A DNA stretch of 5,460 nt from an uncultured Collinsella sp. GTDB lineage: Bacteria; Actinomycetota; Coriobacteriia; Coriobacteriales; Coriobacteriaceae. The stretch lies in NCBI GenBank assembly GCA_902491055.1, contig CABUGI010000109.1, positions 1 through 5,460 of the forward strand, written 5' to 3'. The position numbers and the translations under genes are program-made. Of the stretch, positions 1-5,460 are shown in pieces; position 1 is the stretch's first letter; every line of letters begins with the position of its first letter. The notes under the pieces were generated by a model. It saw nothing but the letters and a program-made list of their open reading frames with translations, was not told the origin of the DNA and made no database searches.

Positions 1-247
1 CGAGTTCATCATCGTGACGGTCCGCGGCGTGCTCTACGAGCTCGAGCGCCGCTGCCAGGGCACCGGCAAGAAGTTCTATTTCCCCGCGGTGCAGCCCACC
101 TGCGTCAACATGGACCTCATCACGCTCGAAAAGCTCGTGCGCTGCCTGGAGACGGGCGAGGGCGAGGTGCAGATCGGCGTCTCGGACGAGGCGGCAGACC
201 AGGCCAAGCTCACGCTCGACCGTATGCTCGAGTACGCAGCGCGCTAG
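1..247 (+). CDS. nadA: Quinolinate synthase, C-terminal part (5' truncated by window edge)
   Basis: This is the last 81 codons of a gene that enters from the left; the first complete codon is at position 2 and the stop is TAG at 245-247. Quinolinate synthase condenses iminoaspartate with dihydroxyacetone phosphate to give quinolinate and uses a [4Fe-4S] cluster held by three cysteines. The visible part begins EFIIVTVRGVLYELE, matching the NadA segment usually written as EFIIGTE-G-LY. It then has TCVNMDLITLEKL, where the Cys codon at 101-103 fits the last cluster ligand (the CxNM motif of the family). The tail is a typical helical end rich in Glu and Lys. The GTG at 14 is an internal codon, not a start. 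nadB follows after a 56-bp gap, so this is the upstream part of a nadABC operon. The oxygen-labile cluster fits an anaerobe. Identification rests on motif and context. Confidence 0.9.
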   Translation, partial: EFIIVTVRGVLYELERRCQGTGKKFYFPAVQPTCVNMDLITLEKLVRCLETGEGEVQIGVSDEAADQAKLTLDRMLEYAAR

Positions 248-251
248 AACA

Positions 252-284
252 ATGTTGCATGAGGGACGGTCCCTTATGTCACAT
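252..284. repeat. 33-bp imperfect palindrome in the nadA-nadB junction
   Basis: The left arm ATGTTGCATGAGGGAC (252-267) and the right arm GTCCCTTATGTCACAT (269-284) surround a single G at 268. Of 16 opposed positions, 13 are Watson-Crick pairs, two are G-U wobbles in RNA (257:279 and 261:275) and one is a mismatch (256:280). The core AGGGAC-G-GTCCCT is a perfect inverted repeat. The element fills most of the gap between the nadA stop (247) and the nadB ribosome site (291). In mRNA it would form a hairpin that could slow ribosomes, set RNA stability or act as a weak attenuator; no T-run follows, so it is not a standard terminator. The GGGACNGTCCC plus ATGTCACAT layout resembles dispersed palindromic repeats I remember from other bacterial genomes, but I could not check this. 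Confidence 0.75.
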
Positions 285-290
285 TACAAG

Positions 291-297
291 GGAGAGG
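291..297 (+). promoter_or_regulatory. Ribosome binding site that fixes the nadB start at GTG 304
   Basis: GGAGAGG lies 6 nt before GTG 304. The in-frame ATG at 259 would add 15 residues, lies inside the palindrome and has no Shine-Dalgarno sequence in front of it, so GTG 304 is preferred. Confidence 0.8.
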
Positions 298-303
298 ATT
301 CCT

Positions 304-1680
304 GTGGAAACCAAGCAATACCCCGATATGGAGTGCGACGTCGTTATTGCCGGCTGCGGCGTGGCGGGTCTGTACGCGGCCCTCAATCTGCCGACGAGCA
401 CGCGCGTGATCATGCTCTCCAAGGGCGCGGTCGATGAGTGCGATTCGATGCTCGCGCAGGGCGGCATCTGCGTGCTGCCCGAAGGCTCGGACTACGATGC
501 CTTCTTTGAGGACACCATGCACGCCGGCCACTACGAGAACCGCCGCGAGAGCGTCGACATCATGATTCGCTCGAGTCGCTCGGTCATCAACGACCTGCTA
601 GCGATGGGCGTGGATTTTGAGCGCAAGGCCGACGGCAGCCTCAATTTTACCCGCGAGGGCGCGCACAGCCGTCCGCGCATTGCCTTCCATGCCGACATTA
701 CGGGCAAGGAGATCACGACCAAGCTGCTCCAGGCCGTTCGCAAGCTGGACAACGTGCAGATTTTGGAGCACGTGGCCATGACCGACATCCTGACCGCCGA
801 GCGCGATGGCGCCACGGTGTGCACCGGCGTCGTCGCCGTAGCCGTGGACGAGGACAACTCGGTTCGCCCCGCCGACGAGCTGGCAAATGCCGCTGAGGGC
901 GTGCATGCCGGTAAGCCGTTTAAGATCCATGCCCGCCACACGCTGTGGGCGACGGGTGGCATTGGCGGCGTGTACGACCACTCGACCAACTACCCGCAGC
1001 TCACGGGCGACGCCTGCTACATCGCTCAGGAGCATGGCATTAAGATGGAGCACCTGGACTACGTGCAGATCCATCCCACGGGCCTGTTCTCGCCGCAGCC
1101 GGGCCGCACCTTCCTGATCAGCGAGAGCTGCCGCGGCGAGGGCGCGATTTTGCTCAACGCCGCCGGCGAGCGCTTTACCGACGAGCTCCAGCCGCGCGAT
1201 GTGGTCGCCGCCGCCATCCGCGAGCAGATGAAGCAGGACGGCACCGAGCACGAGTGGCTGAGCTTTGCCCCCGTCGAGCGCGACGTGGTGACCGGGCATT
1301 TTGCCAACATTCGCGCGCGCTGCCTTGAGGACGGTCGCGACATCCTGGACGAGCCCATTCCCGTTACGCCCACGCAGCACTACTTTATGGGCGGCGTGTG
1401 GGTAGACAGGGACGGCCGCACCTCGATGCCCGAGCTCTACGCCGCGGGCGAGACGGCTTGCAACGGCGTGCACGGCAAGAACCGCCTTGCATCAAACAGC
1501 CTGCTCGAGGCGTTGGTCTGGGGTCGTCGCGCCGCGTGGTACATGCGCACCGGCGAGTCGCTGGCCGTGGAGCAGGCGGGCGATCCCGCGCTCGATGGCC
1601 GTCATCGCGCCCTGAGCGTCGACACCCTGGCAATCGATGAATTGGCCCGTGCCGCCGGCACGCAGGCCGTGGAGGAGTAG
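304..1680 (+). CDS. nadB: L-aspartate oxidase, short form
   Basis: A 458-residue cytoplasmic flavoenzyme that oxidises L-aspartate to iminoaspartate, the first step of bacterial NAD synthesis; in an anaerobe fumarate is the likely electron acceptor. Residues 12-28 form the FAD-binding strand and loop with GCGVAG (17-22). AQGGI follows at 51-55, REGAHS at 117-122, the ATGG motif at 216-219, HPTGL at 257-261, PRD with Arg298, HY at 359-360, the second flavin-contact segment AAGE (380-383) and NRLASNSLLEAL (393-404). His257, Arg298 and His359 line up, from memory, with E. coli His244, Arg290 and His351. The NRLASNSLLE motif and the operon separate it from succinate dehydrogenase or fumarate reductase flavoproteins. 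Two oddities: a hydrophilic insertion near 186-206, and only about 50 residues after the flavin domain, so the C-terminal helical domain of the roughly 540-residue E. coli enzyme is largely missing. The start is GTG 304, chosen for its GGAGAGG site; the stop is 3 nt before nadC. Confidence 0.95.
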   Translation: METKQYPDMECDVVIAGCGVAGLYAALNLPTSTRVIMLSKGAVDECDSMLAQGGICVLPEGSDYDAFFEDTMHAGHYENRRESVDIMIRSSRSVINDLLAMGVDFERKADGSLNFTREGAHSRPRIAFHADITGKEITTKLLQAVRKLDNVQILEHVAMTDILTAERDGATVCTGVVAVAVDEDNSVRPADELANAAEGVHAGKPFKIHARHTLWATGGIGGVYDHSTNYPQLTGDACYIAQEHGIKMEHLDYVQIHPTGLFSPQPGRTFLISESCRGEGAILLNAAGERFTDELQPRDVVAAAIREQMKQDGTEHEWLSFAPVERDVVTGHFANIRARCLEDGRDILDEPIPVTPTQHYFMGGVWVDRDGRTSMPELYAAGETACNGVHGKNRLASNSLLEALVWGRRAAWYMRTGESLAVEQAGDPALDGRHRALSVDTLAIDELARAAGTQAVEE

Positions 1681-1683
1681 ACC

Positions 1684-2544
1684 ATGAATCCCATTACCAT
1701 GAAGCTCGTCGTCGATGATCTGATTCTGCAGGCTCTGCGCGAGGACATTACGTTTGAGGACGTGAGCACGGCGAGCGTGTGCCCCACGGCGCGTCCCGCC
1801 ACGGTGGAGCTTATCGCCAAGGCCGACGGCATTATCGCCGGCCTGGACGTATTCGCCCGCACCTTTGAGCTGCTGGATCCGCAGAGCTCCGTGTTGTTCG
1901 ATGTCTCGGATGGCGACGAGGTGCATGCCGGCGATCACGTGGGCCAGGTGCGCGGCGACGCGCGCGTGTTGCTTTCGGGCGAGCGCGTGGCGCTCAACTA
2001 CCTGCAGCGCATGAGCGGCATCGCTACCTACACGCACAGCATGGCCGCGGCGCTCGAGGGCACTAAGACCGTGCTTGTCGACACGCGCAAGACCACACCG
2101 GGCATGCGTGTGTTTGAAAAGGCGGCAGTCGAGATCGGCGGCGGCAGCAACCACCGTTACAACCTGTCGACGGCCGTCATGCTCAAGGACAACCACATCG
2201 ATGCCGCCGGTGGCGTGACGCGTGCGATCGAGATGGCGCGCGCCCATGCATCGTTTACCGCGACGGTCGAGATTGAGTGCGAGAACCTGGACATGGTACG
2301 CGAGGCCGTGGAGGCCGGCGCCGATATCATCATGTTCGACAACATGACCCACGACGACATGGCTGCCGCGATTGAGCTTATCGCCGGTCGCGCCAAGACC
2401 GAGTGCTCGGGCAACGTGGACGCCAGCAATATCCGCGCGCTCGCCGACCTGGGCGTTGACTTTATAAGCTCGGGGGCGTTAACGCACTCTGCGCCGATTC
2501 TCGACCTCTCGCTTAAGCACCTGCGTCTGCTGGACGGTAAATAA
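1684..2544 (+). CDS. nadC: Nicotinate-nucleotide pyrophosphorylase (quinolinate phosphoribosyltransferase, carboxylating)
   Basis: A 286-residue cytoplasmic enzyme, the usual family length, that converts quinolinate and PRPP to nicotinate mononucleotide, CO2 and pyrophosphate. Visible family motifs in order are: an N-terminal alpha/beta domain to about residue 98; ERVALNYLQRMSGIAT (100-115); DTRKTTPGMR (133-142), which binds the substrate carboxylates; EKAAVEIGGGSNHRYNL (145-161); LKDNHI (167-172); VEIECENLD (195-203); IIMFDNM (215-221); CSGNV (241-245) and GVDFISSGALTHSAP (257-271), the phosphate-binding end of the barrel. The start ATG 1684 has GGAGGAG at 1671-1677, inside the end of nadB, with 6 nt spacing. 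The next in-frame ATG (1699) is less well placed. The stop TAA overlaps the ATG of niaR by one base, so translation of the two is probably coupled. Confidence 0.97.
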   Translation: MNPITMKLVVDDLILQALREDITFEDVSTASVCPTARPATVELIAKADGIIAGLDVFARTFELLDPQSSVLFDVSDGDEVHAGDHVGQVRGDARVLLSGERVALNYLQRMSGIATYTHSMAAALEGTKTVLVDTRKTTPGMRVFEKAAVEIGGGSNHRYNLSTAVMLKDNHIDAAGGVTRAIEMARAHASFTATVEIECENLDMVREAVEAGADIIMFDNMTHDDMAAAIELIAGRAKTECSGNVDASNIRALADLGVDFISSGALTHSAPILDLSLKHLRLLDGK

Positions 2545-3089
2545 TGGACGCCCGCGAGCGTCGCCGTGCCATCATGGCCGTGCTCGAGGTGGCCAAGGGG
2601 CCCGTATCGGGCAGCGCACTTGCTCGTGAGGTGGGTGTGAGCCGCCAGGTCGTGGTGCAGGACATCGCCCTGCTGCGCGCCGATGGGCACGATATCGTGG
2701 CGACCAACCGTGGTTATGTGCTGCAGGAGGCCCCCAGCAGCCCCGCCGTGCCCACGCGTCTTGTTAAGGTGCGCCACAGCGTGGAGCAGGCGGGCGACGA
2801 ACTTACGAGTATCGTCGACGCGGGTGGCGCCGTGCTTAACGTGATCGTCAACCATCGTGTGTACGGCAAGATCACGGCCGACCTGGACATCCGCAATCGT
2901 CGCGATGTTGAGCGCTACCTGCACGATATCGAGAGCGGCAAGAGTTTCCCGCTACTAACGGTGACGAGCGGCTATCACTTCCATCGCATCGCGGCGGAGG
3001 ACGAGCAAACCCTCGACGAGATCGAGGCGATGCTCAAGGAGAAAGGCTACTTGGCGGACCTAATGCCCTACGAAGACGATCTGTCCTAG
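2544..3089 (+). CDS. niaR: NiaR-type niacin-responsive transcriptional repressor (HTH plus 3H domain)
   Basis: A 181-residue regulator. Residues about 5-60 form a winged helix-turn-helix of the HTH_11 type, with the core SALAREVGVSRQVVVQDI at 24-41 and a wing ending NRGYVL (55-60). Residues about 70-175 match the 3H domain, which binds a metal and a niacin ligand. His78, Glu86 and the HFH pair His145/His147 reproduce the spacing of the four metal ligands described for Thermotoga maritima TM1602 (His79, Glu87, His144, His146, from memory). Known family members repress NAD synthesis and niacin uptake genes when nicotinic acid is present. Its place as last gene of nadABC, with a TAATG overlap and only a weak purine stretch before the ATG, suggests coupled translation and control of its own operon. 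The operator is expected upstream of nadA, outside the window. The target genes are inferred. Confidence 0.9.
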   Translation: MDARERRRAIMAVLEVAKGPVSGSALAREVGVSRQVVVQDIALLRADGHDIVATNRGYVLQEAPSSPAVPTRLVKVRHSVEQAGDELTSIVDAGGAVLNVIVNHRVYGKITADLDIRNRRDVERYLHDIESGKSFPLLTVTSGYHFHRIAAEDEQTLDEIEAMLKEKGYLADLMPYEDDLS

Positions 3090-3102
3090 TAACGACGAAT
3101 GC

Positions 3103-3142
3103 AAAAGGAGGCCTCCGTGGCGATGCGGAGGCCTCCTTTTTT
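3103..3142. terminator. Intrinsic terminator of the nad operon, probably bidirectional
   Basis: A perfect 15-bp stem pairs AAAAGGAGGCCTCCG (3103-3117) with CGGAGGCCTCCTTTT (3126-3140) around an 8-nt loop, and six T residues run from 3137 to 3142. It begins 14 nt after the niaR stop. On the minus strand the same stem is followed by TTTT then GC, so it could also end ferredoxin transcripts, whose gene converges on it and stops about 40 bp away. Both arms contain GGAGGCCTCC, itself a palindrome. Confidence 0.95.
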
Positions 3143-3181
3143 GTGCACGGTGTACTTTTGAGTGTGCAAGTGGGGGAGTTG

Positions 3182-3367
3182 TTACTCCTCGACGATCTCG
3201 GTGATCGCGCCAGCGGGGCAAGCGTCCTGGCAAGCGCCACAGGCGACGCAGGAGTCCTCGTCAGCGACGGTAGCGACGTCCTGGAGCTCCAGAACGCCAG
3301 CGGGGCAGGAGTCGACGCAAACGCCACAAGCGATGCACTCGTCGGCATCAATTACGGGATGAGCCAT
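3182..3367 (-). CDS. 2[4Fe-4S] ferredoxin, clostridial type
   Basis: A 61-residue acidic protein that carries low-potential electrons between cytoplasmic redox enzymes. Two cluster motifs are complete: Cys11, Cys14, Cys17 and Cys21 (CIACGVCVDSCP) and Cys40, Cys43, Cys46 and Cys50 (CVACGACQDACP), each CxxCxxCxxxCP. As in the family, the C-terminal Cys of each motif probably completes the other cluster. The two halves are alike in protein and partly in DNA, reflecting the old internal duplication. I chose ATG 3367-3365 because GAGAGG (3381-3376) lies 8 nt upstream and residues start MAHPVIDADEC, the usual N terminus. The longer reading from 3433 adds 22 residues of no ferredoxin character. It is a single gene, convergent with the nad operon and divergent from dnaK; its redox partners cannot be told from the window. 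Confidence 0.95.
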   Translation of the reverse strand: MAHPVIDADECIACGVCVDSCPAGVLELQDVATVADEDSCVACGACQDACPAGAITEIVEE

Positions 3368-3375
3368 GGTAGTTT

Positions 3376-3381
3376 CCTCTC
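3376..3381 (-). promoter_or_regulatory. Ribosome binding site for the ferredoxin
   Basis: On the minus strand GAGAGG reads from 3381 to 3376, 8 nt before ATG 3367. It supports the 61-residue protein over the 83-residue reading that starts at 3433. Confidence 0.75.
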
Positions 3382-3428
3382 TGTTGACCGACGCTACAGG
3401 CGATGCGCGCCGGTTTGATTCGGGCAAA

Positions 3429-3456
3429 AACATACCACGGGAGCGACCGTTTGCAA
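3429..3456 (-). promoter_or_regulatory. Candidate promoter for the ferredoxin gene
   Basis: On the minus strand TTGCAA (3456-3451) and TATGTT (3434-3429) are 16 nt apart, each matching 4 of 6 positions of the housekeeping -35 and -10 consensus. This would give a 5' leader of about 55 nt before the ATG. Single-site matches of this quality occur by chance, so this is only a candidate. Confidence 0.35.
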
Positions 3457-3567
3457 TACCCTCTGACCGGCATCTTCATACCGTTCGCCGAGTATGCCAA
3501 GGTTTACTAAAAAATGCGCAGGTGGGGCCGTTGGGCTGCGCAAATGTTAGCTAAAGGTGACTTGAAA

Positions 3568-3583
3568 TATTGAGCTATTGAGC
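3568..3583. repeat. Perfect 8-bp tandem duplication TATTGAGC
   Basis: TATTGAGC at 3568-3575 is repeated directly at 3576-3583, just before the 62-bp array. It may be a slippage product or a tandem protein-binding site; nothing in the sequence decides. Confidence 0.6.
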
Positions 3584-3590
3584 GCGCCTG

Positions 3591-3776
3591 CGGAAAGGGC
3601 ATCCCGTTATTTGGCCGAAAACCGGGTTGCAGTTTCCGGTTAGGCCCGCTAGCGGAAAATGCGAGCCGGTATCAGCTCTCAAAACGGGATACGGTTTCCG
3701 GTTGAGTCTTCAGACGGAAACTGCGACCCGGAATCCACGCTCAAACCGGGACGAGCTTTCCACAAGGCAGCCCCAG
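3591..3776. repeat. Three tandem 62-bp units made of six alternating inverted half-sites
   Basis: Units start at 3591, 3653 and 3715, exactly 62 bp apart. Units 1 and 2, and units 2 and 3, each agree at 38 of 62 positions; in unit 3 the agreement is nearly all in the first 47. Every unit follows one symmetric plan: CGGAAA, 6 bp, CCCG (GCCG in unit 2), 16 bp, CGGG, 6 bp, TTTCCG (TTTCCA in unit 3). Each unit is thus two copies of a half-site, roughly CGGAAANTGCRNCCCGG, facing each other. Half-sites begin at 3591, 3653 and 3715 on the plus strand and at 3638, 3700 and 3762 on the minus strand. The pattern recalls bacterial interspersed mosaic elements (alternating REP units) or a multi-dimer operator array. 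The 62-bp period is not a multiple of three, which argues against coding. No copy is seen upstream or downstream in the same register. Confidence 0.85.
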
Positions 3777-3883
3777 GCGCCCCCGGACCCAAACCTCAGC
3801 CATCTCTACATAGATCTCGATAGATTTGCCGAGAACTCAATCAGCGCATCTACCTGCGCATTTAAGAACCTAAACTCTCAGCA

Positions 3884-3897
3884 ATAAGAAATCTTAT
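3884..3897. promoter_or_regulatory. 14-bp AT-rich palindrome upstream of dnaK, possible operator
   Basis: ATAAGA (3884-3889), AA, TCTTAT (3892-3897) is a perfect inverted repeat with a 2-nt centre. It sits at the upstream edge of the AT-rich stretch that probably holds the dnaK promoter, where a regulator could bind. It matches neither CIRCE (TTAGCACTC...) nor HAIR (CTTGAGT...ACTCAAG). Confidence 0.35.
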
Positions 3898-3945
3898 ATG
3901 AATTGACTTAGATTTTGTATATTCCGGCCCATAAGGGGATACACT
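3894..3945 (+). promoter_or_regulatory. Likely dnaK promoter region, boundaries uncertain
   Basis: This is the most AT-rich stretch in front of dnaK and includes TTGACT (3903-3908), TATATT (3918-3923), CATAAG (3930-3935) and TACACT (3940-3945). TTGACT and TATATT are good single hexamers but only 9 nt apart, so they cannot be one standard promoter. TTGTAT (3915-3920) with GATACA (3938-3943) has 17-nt spacing but weak matches. A promoter is expected here because dnaK starts a new transcription unit away from the divergent ferredoxin; the exact hexamers are undecided. Confidence 0.35.
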
Positions 3946-3968
3946 ACATCCTGAAAGACAAGCCGAAA

Positions 3969-3996
3969 CACCGCTCGGCAGACCGCCGAGTCGGTG
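3969..3996 (+). promoter_or_regulatory. Stable hairpin in the presumed dnaK 5' leader
   Basis: CACCG (3969-3973) pairs with CGGTG (3992-3996) and CTCGGC (3974-3979) pairs with GCCGAG (3985-3990), with one bulged T at 3991 and loop AGACC: 11 bp, mostly G-C. It ends 14 nt before the AGAGGGA ribosome site (4011-4017). A competing 5-bp stem uses GCCGA (3962-3966) with TCGGC (3975-3979). It lacks a T-run and so is not a terminator; it may protect the mRNA or affect initiation. Confidence 0.6.
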
Positions 3997-4024
3997 CAAA
4001 CGCACAAGAGAGAGGGAATTTCTA

Positions 4025-5460
<1,436 letters not shown>

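Larger units (their letters stand above)
3512..3863. other. Non-coding segment bounded by a 12-bp perfect inverted repeat
   Basis: AAATGCGCAGGT (3512-3523) is the exact reverse complement of ACCTGCGCATTT (3852-3863). The 352-bp interval contains no convincing gene but includes the whole 62-bp repeat array and a TATTGAGC tandem. The layout resembles a miniature inverted-repeat element, but I see no clear flanking target duplication. A pair of distant regulatory sites is an equal alternative. Confidence 0.4.

Noticed and set aside
259..303. Start of nadB at ATG 259
   Set aside because: The ATG is inside the palindrome, has no ribosome site, and adds 15 residues not needed before the FAD-binding strand; GTG 304 has a well-spaced GGAGAGG.
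1492..2352. A 286-codon minus-strand open frame across the nadB-nadC junction
   Set aside because: It lies opposite two well-conserved enzymes and is a mirror of their codon bias, with His/Ala/Gly-rich nonsense sequence.
3175..3188. Small hairpin GGAGT-TGTT-ACTCC over the ferredoxin stop codon
   Set aside because: The stem is only 5 bp and has no T-run on either strand; the real terminator is at 3103-3142.
3591..3776. CRISPR array in the regular repeats
   Set aside because: Units are only about 61% identical, conserved blocks are 4-9 bp and alternate in orientation, and there are no unique spacers of uniform length between identical repeats and no cas genes in the window.
3627..3887. An 86-codon open frame on the plus strand starting at TTG
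   Set aside because: It runs through the 62-bp repeats, whose period is not a multiple of three, has no ribosome site, and its translation shows no domain or composition of a real protein.
3903..3923. TTGACT and TATATT as a dnaK -35/-10 pair
   Set aside because: Each hexamer is good but they are 9 nt apart, about half the required spacing.
3983..3997. Resemblance of CCGAGTCGGTGC to the terminal hairpin of the Streptococcus pyogenes tracrRNA
   Set aside because: It is a 12-nt match only, with no cas gene or repeat; it is part of a native leader hairpin and the likeness is coincidental.

Overview
The window is high-GC bacterial DNA that looks like a chromosome of the Coriobacteriia, most likely Collinsella or a close relative. 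The evidence is an actinobacterial-looking DnaK, strongly G/C-ending codon use, a clostridial-type ferredoxin and an anaerobe-style NAD operon. The genus is my inference from remembered families; no search was run.

Layout. (1) Positions 1-3089, plus strand: the end of an operon for de novo NAD synthesis. It holds the 3' end of nadA (quinolinate synthase), nadB (L-aspartate oxidase, starting at GTG 304), nadC (quinolinate phosphoribosyltransferase) and a niaR-type repressor with an HTH and a 3H domain. nadB and nadC are 3 nt apart, nadC and niaR overlap by one base, and nadA and nadB are separated by a 33-bp imperfect palindrome. NadB makes iminoaspartate, NadA condenses it with dihydroxyacetone phosphate to quinolinate, NadC makes nicotinate mononucleotide, and NiaR probably shuts the pathway off when niacin is available. 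(2) Positions 3103-3142: a very strong intrinsic terminator between convergent genes. (3) Positions 3182-3367, minus strand: a 61-residue 2[4Fe-4S] ferredoxin. (4) Positions 3368-4024: a 657-bp divergent intergenic region. It contains three copies of a 62-bp repeat built from six alternating inverted half-sites, an outer 12-bp inverted repeat, a candidate ferredoxin promoter, an AT-rich likely dnaK promoter region and a stable hairpin in the presumed dnaK leader. (5) Position 4025 to the end, plus strand: the first 478 codons of dnaK, which runs off the window.

The genes are ordinary housekeeping genes. The most unusual material is non-coding: the 62-bp array upstream of dnaK and the palindrome in the nadA-nadB junction. 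Both look like members of dispersed repeat or regulatory families, and both can be tested by a genome-wide search. DnaK also appears to carry the roughly 22-residue nucleotide-binding-domain insert that typical Gram-positive and mycobacterial DnaKs lack.
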